64,000 nt of DNA. Source: Rhizoctonia solani (lineage: Eukaryota; Basidiomycota; Agaricomycetes; Cantharellales; Ceratobasidiaceae). The notes under the pieces were generated by a model. It saw only the letters and a program-made list of their open reading frames with translations. It had not been told where the DNA came from and did not search any database. The position numbers and the translations under genes are program-made. The stretch is taken from assembly GCF_016906535.1 (NCBI RefSeq), contig NC_057376.1, positions 1,674,001 through 1,738,000 on the forward strand. Direction: 5' to 3'. Shown here in pieces: positions 12,101 to 24,578 of the stretch. Positions within the stretch are counted from its first letter, which is position 1; every line of letters begins with the position of its first letter.

Positions 12101-13150
12101 ACGGTTTATAGCTCTGGGTCTGGGCGTCTATGTAGGCCAAGGCACATTGCATGGCGTACATCCGAATGGTAGAGACCCAATTCGTAACGTCTGCTTTTTT
12201 GCCTTGGGAAAAGTCGACTTCGACGCCTACGAGGCCTCCCCCTGCCGGGTGACGGACAAGCACGTCGAGTCCCTGGGCGACGTTGCCCCGTACGAGGCGC
12301 ATGACGCATTCTCGTCTTAGCGCGGCGGATTCCTCGGAGCTCATCCCCCTAGCAAGAGTTGGCGCCGGCCAAGATGGAGTGCGTCGATATGTTCTCGGAC
12401 CGAAGTGAACGTTCGGTAGTCTCGTTTAGCAAGGTACGTGAACAGGCGAGCGTGCCATTCGCGCAGAGCCGAGGCAATCTCATCGACAAGCGGTTCAACT
12501 AGACCCAGAGCGGTCTCGTCGCCGGACTTGAGGGTCGGCCTTGGAGCCTCTGGTTTTTCGTGTAGAGGGGAGCGAGGCGAATCAGGTTCTTCCTGGAGAG
12601 TGGCCATGTGGAAGCCTGCTGGGGTGCAAGGCCTGGGCGAGGATGGGACTGGGAGTGAGCGATGATGGTTGCGAGACGGCCTTCTGCGTCTGGGAGTTCA
12701 TCGCGGATGTGGACGTGCGTAGCGGGGAATATTCCGATCGTCACTTGGGGATCTTCCACGACTGTTGTGTTGTCTTGGGCCGGAGGGATGCCCAGGATGG
12801 TAGATTGGGCAGGGGAGGGGTCGGGTGGAGCTGGGGCCGATGGTGTGTTGGATGTACAGACAATGTACCTTGGACAGTTTCAGACCCAAATCATGTTATT
12901 ACGCAATTGTTGAGACTCACCCGCGATACCAAGTGGGCCCAGCGTCTCTCCATGCCTCGAACGCGTAAATCTCATCGCCAACGTCGAGACGGGCCAAGTG
13001 GGGATTGCGATGTGCGTGTTCGGGTATTGCATCGAGCTCGAGTCGGGGAGGACCAATCGACGACACGCGGTCGTTGGTAGTTGGAGATGCATGGCTCAGT
13101 GGGTGGATGGCAAAGCCATACAACAACAACGGGAGGGGTTCCCAGCCCAT
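6179..13150 (-). CDS. DOCK-family guanine nucleotide exchange factor
   Basis: DOCK proteins activate Rac or Cdc42 GTPases through a DHR-2 domain and bind phosphoinositides through a DHR-1 (C2) domain. The start ATG at 13148-13150 opens with MGWEPLPLLLYGFAIHP and an SH3-like segment (LDVGDEIYAFEAW..WYRG). The armadillo-like N-terminal region follows (12.6-11.7 kb), then DHR-1 (about 11.3-10.4 kb, with LTSRLGFPDVVFPGDTRND) and a helical middle. DHR-2 spans about 8.6-6.73 kb, with RGYEWEKFGAFCERMLN, FTNPDVP and HEELCPAEMLPFHE then FFRKNFHDEIQRL. A Pro/Ser-rich tail ends in RLSRLGSLGWMKRDA at 6179. The frame is broken near 10040-10047, 10385-10392, 10414-10424 and in the C run at 6734-6737. Correcting that last run turns the apparent TAA into YPLSASQTT and keeps the tail coding. 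The expected product is around 2,000 residues. Confidence 0.9.
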
Positions 13151-13316
13151 TATGGCAGTGGTCGTGTAAAGTAAATAGACACTGGGGTTCATTCCGTACA
13201 ATCAGGGTCCTTTGCAATTCACATCTCGTTGATTTAGAATCGTCATATGTTAGGTAAGTTGACTTGCGCTTGGACTCTGCCTCGACCACCTGTCTGGGAT
13301 TTGTTGCGTGGGGAGA
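13151..13316. promoter_or_regulatory. Divergent promoter between DOCK gene and P5B ATPase
   Basis: The 166 bases between the two ATGs must hold the 5' untranslated regions and core promoters of both large genes. No TATA box or known element was recognised. It is called from layout only. Confidence 0.35.
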
Positions 13317-16300
13317 ATGCACGACTATACAGAGGGCGCATCCCCTCAGGATATCCGGGCCGCTGCCCACGCATCCACCAGGCGCCGTCGAGACTCCCAA
13401 ATCGGTTCCGCATACGGCGATAACGACGATGAAGGTGCGGTGTTTGGCGGTCCTCAAGCAGCTCTCGTCCCCAGCTCTGTCTCCAGCTTCCACCGAGAAA
13501 GACCCCTATGGCGTCGAGACAGCCGACGTAAGAGCATAGACAGTCGGAGGAGGAGTATATCTAGTCGTCGGAGCATAGGGAGCCGAAGAGCAAGCATCGA
13601 TAGTCGGGCCGTGAGCGATGCGGATGCACTTTCAGGCGACGAGGGGGCTGTGCAGCTAGAGAGCCCGAGCATAGAAGACACCGAACGCGCTGCCAGAACC
13701 GGTATGTTTGCCTCGTTCACGGGGCTGTTCAGGACCGAAACCCAAGACACCCGCCCTGGTATCTCCCGTCGCACATCCGAAGCCTCTTCAGTCGGCCAAT
13801 GGGACATTCCACTCGGCTCCGACGTATCTGGCTCTCCTCTCCCTTCTCCAACCGCTTCTTTGCCAATCATCACAGGTGGAGACCCATTTTTCGGAGACAC
13901 ACGCATCGACATTTCTCCCCCCGCTTCTCTCTATGACGTTGACGCTACTTTACCCGAGTCCAGGCAGAACGTATACGTAGCCGACGAAGATGCCCATCTG
14001 CGGCTTACGGGATACACCCGAGTCGCATGGCGAAATCTCGTATGGTACGCCTTGTCCATTCTCTCATTGGGCACCCTCGCTCTGGTCGGACGCTGGGTCC
14101 CAACCATGTGGCTCCGCTTCGTAGCTCGCGAAGTTGGCTTTCCCGATGCGGATTTTGTGGTCGTCGAGGTAAATCTCTATCTCTACTCCCGATTAGGCAG
14201 CTAATTAATCGAGCAAAAGACCGAACACGCAGATTTCCTTATGGTCGATATTAACACTATCTCATACCCTTATCCTTTGGACACAGTCTTCAACAATGGT
14301 TCTGCCAATCCTACTCCCGGACACTCTACACCAGCCGAAGCAGCCTTGACCAAGCTTGCTTCCAGGGATCCAAGCATTAGGTCCAACATCAGCGGGACCC
14401 CAGCCAACGGGCATTCAAACGGAGGGTCTAATCTCAACGGGTCAAACAGCACGCTCAAGCCACCTACCGAAATTAACGGGCTTGGAAAGGGAGAAGCCAT
14501 GGGCACTCTTTCGTTTGTGGACTACAGGTACAATCGATTCGTGCTCGACCCTCGGTCAAGGAAATTCGCCATGCTACGGTACGTCAATTTTTTAGTTCAC
14601 ATTACACATATTTGACTATTATCTTTCTCCGCATCACCCAATTTGTCAAATATGGCCTGGAACTTTATGTCACACGACCCGAATCTAGCAACTGGCGGGA
14701 CCGAACTGGCCGAACCTCTCCTCAATCACAGGAGGGCTGACTACGGGCACACGAGACCAACGTACAACGGCATTCGGAGCAAACGAGGTCGAAATCGAGG
14801 CAAAGAGTACAAGCGCACTCTTGATCGACGAGGTAAGGCCTTTTCTCCCACCTTGGGACGATTCTTGATTGGCTGAAACCGCTCGTGCGATAGGTCCTGC
14901 ACCCATTCTACGTCTTCCAAATCGCCTCTATTCTTCTCTGGTCCCTGGATGACTATTATTATTACGCATTCTGCATCGCTCTCATCTCATGTTTGTCTGT
15001 GGTGACGACTTTGGTCGAAACGAAAAAGACAATCGCAAAGATGAGAGATGAGTCGGTTCAGGTGCGATGTAGGCGTCAAGGTCGACGGTGAATGTATGTC
15101 TCTACTTGTTTTCTACCCGCAAGTGGTTCAAACACTGACGCTTCGAGACAAACAGGGCAAACGAAATTATCCTCGGACCTCGTCCCTGGGGACACAATCT
15201 CCCTCCTCTCGCCGACTTTGCACACAGTCCCAGCAGACATCCTGCTCCTCTCCGGAGACGCGATCGTAAACGAGAGCATGTTGACCGGGGAAAGCGTGCC
15301 TGTCAGCAAGATTCCCGTTACAGAAGGCGGAGTGAAGAGCTACGTGCTCGTGAGTCTGTTTCACATGTTAACACTCGGCAGGCGGGTGCAGGGTTACTTA
15401 GCAGTACGAACGATGTAGGGCGCTGGAAAGAACGATGCGGACGTCGGACCTGAACTTGCCAAGTCGTTCTTGTATGCCGGGACCCGGGTCGTTCGCGTTC
15501 GTGGATCCGGGGCTGGAGAGGACGCGATTGGGATCGTTGTCAGAACCGGTACGTGCTTGGTTTCATTCATGTCACTCGCAACTTTATATTTGATGCATTT
15601 ATCTTTTAATAGGATTCAACACAACCAAAGGCGCCCTTGTCCGTTCGATGCTTTTCCCTAAACCTATGGGTTTCAAGTTTTATCGTGACTCGATGAGGTT
15701 CATTGGTGTACTTGCCATTATCGCCGTTCTCGGCTTCATGGCCAGCGCTGTGCAGTTTGTTAAACTCGGGGTAAGTCTTGGGTGGATTATTTTTGAATTG
15801 GGATTATTTGGTCGTCGGCTCGTCTTGGCAACTCGGCCTATTATTTTATCTATGTTGTCGTCCCACTCGTCCCTCTCTTGCTACAGCTTATTAATTCGCA
15901 CACCTTTTCTTGCATTTCAACCTACATGCATATGGCTAACCACCCGACCCCCAGATCGCATGGCAAACAATCCTCGTTCGCGCACTAGACCTCATCACCA
16001 TTGTCGTCCCCCCAGCTCTCCCAGCAACCCTCTCGATCGGCACCGCATTCGCCATCTCCCGTCTCCGCAAAGCCGGCGTGTTCTGCATCGCGCCCACGCG
16101 GGTGAACGTGGGTGGCAAAGTCGACGTGGTGTGCTTTGATAAGACGGGGACTTGACCGAGGACGGATTGGATGTGTTGGGTGTGCGAGGAATCGAAGGTG
16201 AGTTTTCCTCTCGCTTTCCTGTTTTTGATTTGAAGGGCTCCCCCTATCCATTGTTTCCATCTATTTCTTGCCAAATCTACATACTGTGTTGATATTGACT

Positions 16301-19234
16301 GGACGAACACAGGTTCGGACCAACGCATGTTTGGAGAACTCGTCCAGTCGGTGCATGAGCTCCCTCTTCCGCGAGGTCGAGAGAAAATCAGTATCGTACA
16401 TGCTTTGACGACGTGCCACCAACTTAAAGTCGTCGATGGAGAAGTGATCGGTGATCCGTTGGACGTGAAGATGTTTGATTTCACTGGGTGGGAGGTTGAA
16501 GAAGGCAAAGTCGGTGGTGGAGGTGGAAGTGGAGGCGGAGGTGCGAGTGTGGGTGCGGGAGAAGGAGGCCCAGAGCGACCTGCGACCTTGGTACAGACTA
16601 TCGTTCGGCCGCCCGGCGGTGGCAAATTCAGACTAGAGGACGCAATGAAAACCGGCACTCGAGTACGTATCTCCACACTCTGTCCACCTTGACTTTATTT
16701 AGCTGAATTTCTGCCCGTCTTAAGCACGCACACTTTTTGGAACTGGGAGTGATCCGCACGTTCGAGTTTGTTTCTGCCCTTCGACGAATGAGCGTGGTCG
16801 TCAAACGGTTAAAGAGTAGCAGTATGGAGATCTATGTCAAGGGCGCGCCCGAGGTTATGGGTGAAATCTGCGATCCCGAGTCGTGTAAGTTTAATATTGG
16901 ATTTATTGGTTTCTCTGCTGATGCTTTGCAGTCCCTGGAGATTATGAGGATATGCTTTCGTACTATACGAAACATGGGTATCGTGTTATTGCGTTGGCTG
17001 GAAAGAGTATTGAGGGGTTGTCCTGGCTTCGGGCCCAAAAAATGAAACGGTGCGTTGTTCCCCACACCCCCTCTCCCGCGCGTGCTAAGTTGATTGTTTA
17101 GGGAGCAAGCCGAATCGAATCTCAAGTTCCTTGGTCTTATTGTATTCGAGAACAAGCTCAAGCCAGGGACTGCTCCTGCGATTCAGACGTTGAGAGACGC
17201 GCATTTAGTATGCCGGATGGTTACTGGCGATAACCCGTAAGTCTGGTCGTAATCTTTGGTGAAAGTGCGCTGACTTTGTATTTGCATATAGACGAACAGC
17301 CGTTAGTGTGGCTCGTGAATGTGGACTGATCAGTCAAAGCGCACATGTATTTTATGCAGTATTCTCAGAAGGTATGTCGGGTCCTGTTCGGTGATACCAT
17401 CGACTAACCTTGACAATAGGCAATGCTCAAACTGCGCAGTCAAAGCTTCATTGGAGTTCGGTTGACGACGCCACGCTGACACTCGACGACTACAGTCTCA
17501 AGCCCCTTCTTCCACGCGCACACCATACGATCGAAGAAGAAATCGCATATCAGGATTATACGCTTGCCGTCTCGGGAGATGTATTCAGGTGGATGGTGAA
17601 CCATGCTCCGCTAGAAACACTCCAAAGGGTATGACATCATTCGCACTCAAACCCCAACATGCCCAAACTCATTCATCCCCAAACAGATGCTCGTCAAGGC
17701 GCAAATCTTTGCACGGATGTCCCCAGACGAGAAACACGAGCTCGTATCGCGTCTGCAATCCCTTGGATATACTGTTTGTTTCTGTGGAGACGGTGCCAAC
17801 GACTGCGGCGCTCTCAAAGCTGCCGACGTTGGTCTTTCATTGTCGGAAGCCGAAGCGAGCGTTGCCGCACCGTTCACGAGCCGCACGCCTGATATTGGAT
17901 GTGTGATCGAGGTTATTCGAGAAGGGCGTGCTGCGCTTGTGACGAGCTTTAGCTGCTTCAAATACATGTGCGTCGCCTTCTTACCTTGATTTCTTTGTTC
18001 TATACTGAAATAAGCTTAGGGCGCTGTATTCGCTTATACAATTTACCACCGTCACATTGCTATACTCCTTTGCAAGTTCACTAGGAGACTTTCAAGTACG
18101 TAATGTTTCATTTCGTGAATCGACCTTTGTTCTGACATTGCGGCCACCTCGCAGTTTTTGTACATTGATTTGTTCATTATTATCCCTATTGCAGTCACGA
18201 GTGGGTTAATTTGATTTCGACTCTTTTGTGCATAATGCTGATCGAGCTTTTTTATTCTTGTCCTCCGCTGATGATTGTTTGACTGCGCATTCATTCCGTG
18301 CATGGTTAAACCTATTATTTGTATAATGTGGCTGCAACTCCCAATCCTAGTGGGCCGAACATTACCGTACTCGCGCATATATCCCAAGCGCCCAACCGCA
18401 TCGCTTGTTTCTAAAAAGGTCCTGTCGAGTATCATCGGTCAGATCGTGATTACGAGTGCGTTCCAATTTTGGGCGTTTTGGTGGGTTAGGGGGCAGGAAT
18501 GGTGAGTCTTGAGTGGGTATGGCTGGGGTAGGCGATGGCTGACTAGGGTGGTTGCGTTTATGACGCACTTTATTATCGCCACTCTTCGTTTGGCCGCTAC
18601 CCCACACGGTTGTACCTCGCCGCCTTCCCCCGCGCCCGTTTCATTTCGGCAGGTACACCCCACCAGAGCCGGCTTCGGGCTCGGGAGAGCTCAAGCACGA
18701 CAATTTCGAAAATACGGCATTGTTCTTGATATCTTCCTTCCAATATGTCCTCGTCGCTGCTGTGTTTAGCATTGGTCCGCCTTATAGAAAGCCCATGTGG
18801 ACGAATGGTACGAGTTTGTGTCTTGGGCAAGATATGGTGCGAGTGACTGACGGTTTATATGTTATGTGTCTCTACGATTATTACTTCCACGCTTGTGAAT
18901 TTCCGTTTTGGTATCTCGGGATACAATAACAGGACTACTCATGGCCTCTATCGTGGCGCTAACGGCGTTTAGCACCCTTGTATTGTTGGCACCCCCGCAA
19001 CCTATCCGATTGTTACTAAATCTTATGGAGATCCCGACGGGTGCGAAGCGAACGCTGCTGGTAGGAGCGATACTCAACGCAGCTATATGCTTTGCTTTCG
19101 AGCGGTGGAATCCGGTTGCTGGTGCGCTTGAAGTTGTCTCGCGTGGGCGGCAGCGGCGTGTTCGAGGCGGCCTAGAGTATCGTGCGGTGGAGGGCGGGAT
19201 GGTTGGCCGCACCGGTGCGGATGATGAAGATTAA
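13317..19234 (+). CDS. P5B-type ATPase (ATP13A/Ypk9-like), frame broken three times
   Basis: P5B ATPases are vacuolar/lysosomal P-type pumps. ATP13A2 exports polyamines, and yeast Ypk9 protects against metals. From ATG 13317 a long polar N-terminus with repeated RRS/SRR motifs leads to membrane segments ([20 protein letters not shown]). Next come the actuator domain with [10 protein letters not shown], the P5B signature [11 protein letters not shown] (about 16010), the phosphorylation motif DKTGT (about 16140), a Gly-rich insert (about 16515-16565), the KGAPE motif, TGDNP and the hinge [21 protein letters not shown]-terminal helices end at 19234. Conserved frames are broken at about 14731 (-1), 15044-15048 (-2) and 16152 (-1, directly after DKTGT). 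Reading across each restores conserved text, so sequence error is likelier than a pseudogene. Confidence 0.92.
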
Positions 19235-19492
19235 CATTAGTTGTATATGTTGCGTTGTTAGTCAGCCTATACTCACCATTGTGGTTACTTTAATACACGG
19301 GTTCTTGTTAAACAAAGGCCAAAAGCATAGTGTACTTAGTTGCCAAATCGAGAGGTTGCTGCGGTATATGAAATTGAGGACAAAGCGGGCCAAACGTAGC
19401 GACGGCGCATTCTGGAGCCCTCTGTGAAATTCATGGCGAGTTGCTAGACGCCCTGATAGTCTCTCCCCAACTCGTCCCGGTCGACGATCCGT

Positions 19493-19556
19493 TTTCTTCT
19501 CCCCCTCGCCCTTCCCTCCTTCTCTTTTTTCTCTTTTCTTTTTCTCTTCAACCTCG
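19493..19556 (+). promoter_or_regulatory. Pyrimidine-rich tract upstream of the Ser/Thr-rich protein
   Basis: An almost pure C/T stretch (tcttctccccctcgcccttc and onward) ends about 24 bases before the ATG at 19580. CT-rich tracts just upstream of start sites are common in strongly expressed fungal genes, so this is probably promoter or 5' leader. Only the composition is seen. Confidence 0.4.
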
Positions 19557-19579
19557 TCCCGCCGGAGCAGGCCTCCAAT

Positions 19580-20887
19580 ATGCGTGCGCTTTTCTTTATT
19601 TTTGCTGTTCTTGCCATCGTCTTGGGCGTTGTAGACGCTCGCGAGAATCGAGTTGCTCGTCTGAAACGACAACTACTTGCTCGCCAAACCCCGTTCAGTG
19701 GGCCTACTACTGTTACTACTACACGCTCTGCTGAAACGTGGGTATTTTATTGGGGTTACGGAGCGTGTGTGCGTGTGTATGCTGACAGCCACTTAGATTT
19801 GCCGGGACCGTCGTCGAAACGTGCACTATTACTCTTACACCGGTCATTGAGAATGGACAGAATCTGGTTAGGGAGGAAAGGAACTGCAAAGCAGAGCTTA
19901 TTCGTTCGTCCTCGACGTTACCGGCCGTAACGACTGTACCTGCGTCATCCGTTCTGGCCCCAAGTGCGCCGCCCGCCCAGAGCGCATCGACGACAAGCAC
20001 GGTTGTTGTAACGCAAATCGCGAGTGGAGGTGTAACTCGCCCTGTCAGCACTACGAGCACAGTAGTAGTCACCGTCACTGCCTCGTCTTCCTCCGTTACC
20101 ACTTCCGGCGCTTCTACCTCGTCTGTTGCTTCCACATCTGTCGCATCCACATCTGCAGCTGTCTCGACCAGTTCTGCAGTTGTCAGCTCTGCTGTTTCGA
20201 CCAGTGCAGCACCCACTTCCACCTCGGTCTCTACCAGCGCGGCGGTTTCAACCTCTGCTGCTGCTGTTACCTCTTCGGCTGTTACATCCTCCGCCGTTGC
20301 TACCTCGACCTCTGCAGCGGTAACCTCCTCTGTGCCCCAAGCAACCAGCTCGGCTGTCTCCTCATCCGCAGGCGGACCAGCCAAAGAAATCGTGAGTAAC
20401 GCCCAAAAACTCAAATTCTACCACCTTCCAAAAATAAACATATATTAATCTCTAACCTTATCCCTGAAAACAGGGTACCGAAACCAAATCCGGTTCTTCT
20501 CTCCCTCCTGCCTCGACAACTGCATCTGTTTCCGCATCGGCAGCACCAGATCAAGCTCCATCGGCTACCACTCCTCTTGCCGTCAGCACTACCCCAACGC
20601 CCGCTCAGGCTGAATCCTCCCCCTCGACTACTCAGTTCACGCTTCCTGGAAAGAAACTCGAGGTCTTGCCGATCGGGTTGGGTGTGTTTGCCGGTATCTC
20701 CGTCATTGCGTTGATTGTGGTCGGTCTTGTCACGTACGAGCGTACCAAGTATCGCAAGGCGTTCAGGCAACGCAAGTTGGCTGAACAGGGTGCTGGTATG
20801 GGATACAGTGGCATGGTGAGATCTGTCCTCAATCTCAATCTCCTCGGTTACTAATTATAATTATATCTGCAGAGTCAACGAGTCTAA
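19580..20887 (+). CDS. Ser/Thr/Ala-rich single-pass membrane protein, wall-sensor-like
   Basis: Exons 19580-19737, 19797-20391, 20474-20815 and 20873-20887 give 369 residues without a frame break. A signal peptide (MRALFFIFAVLAIVLGVVDA) is followed by a dibasic-rich stretch and a segment with two Cys (VETCTITLTPVIENG..ERNCKAE). A long Ser/Thr/Ala/Val-rich domain, probably heavily O-glycosylated, comes next. One transmembrane helix lies at about 315-339 (VLPIGLGVFAGISVIALIVV), with a basic cytosolic tail (YERTKYRKAFRQRK). The layout resembles fungal Wsc/Mid2-type surface sensors and mucin-like anchors, but no WSC domain is present and the sequence is too simple to assign a family. The role in cell-wall sensing is inference. 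Confidence 0.75.
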
Positions 20888-23600
20888 ACGACTTGTACCC
20901 GGAACACAGATAAAGGAGTAACCGCAATGGTCAGGGACTATCAAAGAGAGGAAAGCGGTAGAAAGATCGAGAGTGGTCGTTTGTGTCACAATACGTGCGT
21001 TGCCTCCCCCCCCCCCCCCAACCCAGTGTTTCCCCCGTCTTTTAGTAGTCTGTCTTTTACCTCCAATCCGATGGCTTGTTTGACACAAGGAACTTTTCTC
21101 ATTCTTTTTTGTTGACCTTTTTTTGTTCAACTTTTTTTTTAGTCTGGTTACTACTTTTTTCTTGTTTTGGATCACGCCCCCCTCCTCCATCATCCCGATA
21201 TAACTACTCTAGACTAGATGTCCTTGGCATCTCGTTCTACCAGTACCGCCTAGCACTGTAGACGAGTGAATTGACGCACGTATTCACTAATATCTCTTTG
21301 GACGCACGTATTATTTATTCAAGTTTCTATTGCTATTTAACTCCTTGAACCTGGCCCACATGGGCACCCGAACCGACTGAAACGTCATATTTGGTAGATG
21401 AGAATTATTTAGGAGATACTGTGGAGCCTGACACAAGGATCCCTATACTGGTAGGAGCGACAAAGCCTTCAGCAAGCCCGAAACACCTGCAGTACATCTG
21501 GAGTACTTGCGAGTGAAACTGACTTTGTGTTCCCTTTAGCGTGGCTCCGTTGATGGCCCTAGCCACTCATCGCGTAAGTTTAAATGTTGTCAAGAAAGAC
21601 TTCGAAAGCCCAGCCCCGCAAATTGGAACTACATCAGCAACTTGACTCGTGTGTAAGTATTCTTTTAGGCTTATCTAGTAAGTTCACCCTGCTCTCAACC
21701 CAAATATCAAACAGAGGGCTTATATTAGGTTCAACCCCAACCCAAGTTTCGAGGGGAAAGACCTATAAAAACCGGGATCACGGATTAAATCCTGCCCGCG
21801 CGAGTCGCGTTAATACATGTTACGCCAAGTCTAGCTCCCCTCCCCTCAAAGTTCGATAAGGAAATTGACAAGAGTGGTTAGATATTACAGCAAGGAATTT
21901 TCGAGACACGATATGGACAGGAGTGATGTGCCTGTACCCGGAAATTAAATAGAAGATAAGCATGATATGACCGACCCACGAACGGGCTTTAGTGTGAAGG
22001 TGAGTCATTTGTGGCCATGGGGTTCGTGTGTAGGAATGTTCCGGGTACGCATGGACGCCGGAGGGGAGAGAGGGAGGTACATTCGAGTCTGTGTGTTGGT
22101 TTAGGAGATGACAAAGTAGAGGAAGGAGAAGTGGGGGAAGAATGAGAATTTTAATTTAAGGAATAACTGGGGAAAGTCGCCTCCCCGAACCGGAGAGCTC
22201 GGGGTCGGCCTCTTCCTCGCCCTCGCCCTCATAAAATCACAAAGATACCGGGGACTCAATATATCTTTTCTTCCCTGTGGCACAGTGCACTGAATTTTAC
22301 CCCTGGCACTTCTTGATGGGTTTGCGTTGAAACGTCACTTTATGGGGAGTACATGCGTGCGTAATCGTCTATATAAGCTTGCGCATACACGGTCTTACGA
22401 GTTCCGCTCGGTTGAAAAGCCCCATACCTCTTTCAAGAATCGAGGTCGTTCAGATCGAAGGATGGATGTGCATCATGGCCATCGATTCATAGCAGATCAG
22501 CGATGCATATAGGCACACCAGTAGATAGTATCGCTCCCAGTCGTCCCAAAATAGCATCCCAGACAAGATCACAATAAGAGCGCCCAACGTGAATGATCCT
22601 GAGACATTTTTGAGCCGACGGCTTGACTCGGCTTGCGCTTAGGTGCTTGGGGCTTCGCTAGTCTCAAACTAATGGTTCAGCACCATATACCATGTTCGAA
22701 TCCAGACCAGAACAGTGGCCTCCACGTGAGTTTTTGTTTTCGGGAACCTAACAAAGCTCTCGTCTGGTAAAGTTTGTCCCATTTGGATGTACTAGAACAT
22801 ACCCATGGATTCGCTTCGACGCAAGATGCTTAGCCACGCAATGTAAGGAGCGATCCTTGTGAAGATGCTTGGGTTGTCGCTAACGTTCGGGCATGTGTCC
22901 AACCGGGCCCGAAACCCCCATCGTGCTTTAGTTTTAACCGCTGTATCTCGGTCGACGTTTTCGACCAAACTTGAGGTTCAGTGTCGATTTGGAAGGTGTA
23001 GACATTCTGAAGTCCCGATCCCATGTCATCTCTTTAGGCATTTCGGTAAGTTCCGTATAAAAAACGTTGCCTTTGGTCAAAAGTTTGCATATAACTTGGA
23101 GACATAAGTTTCAGTGTACACAGGTAATCTCGCATCTCCGGTTCCATGAACGTTTCGCGAGTGATTCGGCGCTCAGTTTGACGAGAATAGCACTCGATCT
23201 CTGGAATGTTCAGGCGGGCTCGGTCAGCGTAGGATGTCAAGATAGTAGCTGGGAATGTGTGAGCATATACTTAATTTGAGGATCTCACCGAGAGGCCACG
23301 GGTTAGTTATGTAAGGATAAGGCGCACCCACACAAACACTAATACCATAAATAATTAAGTGAGAAGTTCTCAATGACATAAATAAATCTGCGATGTGCCA
23401 AGAGTCTATCCGATTCCGGTGAGTTAGACCTACCTTTTGGGTATTTGTTTTCCCGGTTTTGGATCATTTAGGAGATTGGGTTAGGTTTATACGCTTTTGA
23501 CGTGGTGGCCGCTACTTGAGAACAATACCCCTGACTGACTCTAATAATTCATGAGCTTGGTGATCTGACTTTGGCTCGTTCCTAAATTTTGATTGGCTAG
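20888..23600. other. Gene-poor intergenic region
   Basis: About 2.7 kb without a supported gene. It begins with the 3' flank of the Ser/Thr-rich gene, including a C run at 21008-21020 and T-rich blocks. Short open frames occur on both strands but lack conserved text or sensible splice patterns. A B-box-like GTTCGAATCC at about 22700 does not fold into a tRNA. No terminal repeats or transposase were recognised. Confidence 0.5.
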
Positions 23601-23689
23601 TCGTAAGTCAAAATAACCTTTTCTCCGAAGTTGTAGCAATACGATATCACAATCTTGCTAATGGATTACATTGGGATGAAAGTCGTGTT

Positions 23690-24115
23690 TTCCACGCATA
23701 CAATCCGAAGCCGTCGTTCTTGCTCGGCGTCCTGCCCACACTCAACCAAGTCCCTTGATAACACCCAGGCACTCAGCTGCACCGGGGCCCGTCCCATCAG
23801 ACTACCCATACGTTTGGTACGTAAGGTCGTCCTACGTGGAAGACGACCAACCAAGCCGGTGGCCAAACCCCACAATGCGAATTTTGGACCATCTGATTTC
23901 ATTATGAGAAAGCCATGGATGATCGTAAGTAAGATCCTGCCTGCCGATATTCACGAACCCTTGCATATCCATCGGTTTTAAGAACCCTGTCCCACCCGAT
24001 GAGCTTCAGCGGGCCGCTGCTCCCGTCTCGAAAGAGCAAACGACAAAACTTGGCTCTACAGATGCAGAGTGGACCGTGCCCGGGCCGGTCGATGGTTTTG
24101 TCGATCACTGCAAAT
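23690..24115 (+). pseudogene. Possible exons of an unrecognised gene or gene remnant
   Basis: Two stretches look coding but have no complete model. At about 23760-23900 one frame reads AAPGPVPSDYPYVWYVRSSY followed by EDDQPSRWPNPTMRILDHLI, then stops unless one base is restored, with a GT donor at 23929. At about 23985-24110 another reads PPDELQRAAAPVSKEQTTKL and on to VDGFVDHCKC. They may be upstream exons of the gene that follows (24.6-28.9 kb) or a separate damaged gene. No family was recognised. Confidence 0.3.
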
Positions 24116-24578
24116 GTAATTTGACTTGATTGGGTCGATTGGAAAGTGTTTGTGGGTGGCGTGAGGAGCAGACTTTGCCACCACCACGTTCTCGTTTTGG
24201 CTTGGCGTTGGCGACCTCTATTTCGTCCTAGTGTTCGGTGTTGGTATAGGAGTTTTGTCGGGTCGCTCGGGACATAGCTTTATCACGTTGGCTGGGGATT
24301 TAAAACCCTTCGTCTTGCTCATCACTAACGTTCACCTAGTCGCGGCCGTCTCCAAGTACAGCGAAAAGAACTTTGAAACTTGCTATCGCCCGAATTTTTC
24401 GCGTGGGATTCCTCGAGATATTGCACAAAGTTAGCGCGACTATCGAACCATAAAATCTTGTCGGATCTCTACCTCGCCTTCAAAGTGAACGTAGCAACCA
24501 ACTCTCTGGGTTTCGTCGTCAACCACATAGGGTAACCAAAGTGGAAGTGGGCCGAATACTTGAAGAGAGCCTCCAACT

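Noticed and set aside
13317..19234. P5B ATPase as a true pseudogene
   Set aside because: All motifs and splice sites outside the three small indels are intact, and the same kind of indel occurs in essential neighbours.
19719..20414. Long antisense open frame opposite the Ser/Thr-rich gene
   Set aside because: It is rich in Glu/Val/Ala/Thr, exactly what the reverse of a Ser/Thr/Ala codon repeat yields. It has no independent start context or conserved text.
21005..21022. C runs near 21010 and 50035 and the G run near 53850 as regulatory elements
   Set aside because: They are simple homopolymers in 3' flanks or near a start, with no partner motif. Their exact length is doubtful given the indel errors elsewhere.
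22610..22730. tRNA-like stretch with a B-box (GTTCGAATCC) and a CTCAAAC loop
   Set aside because: The stems around the T loop do not pair, no proper A-box lies at the right distance, and no acceptor stem can be drawn.
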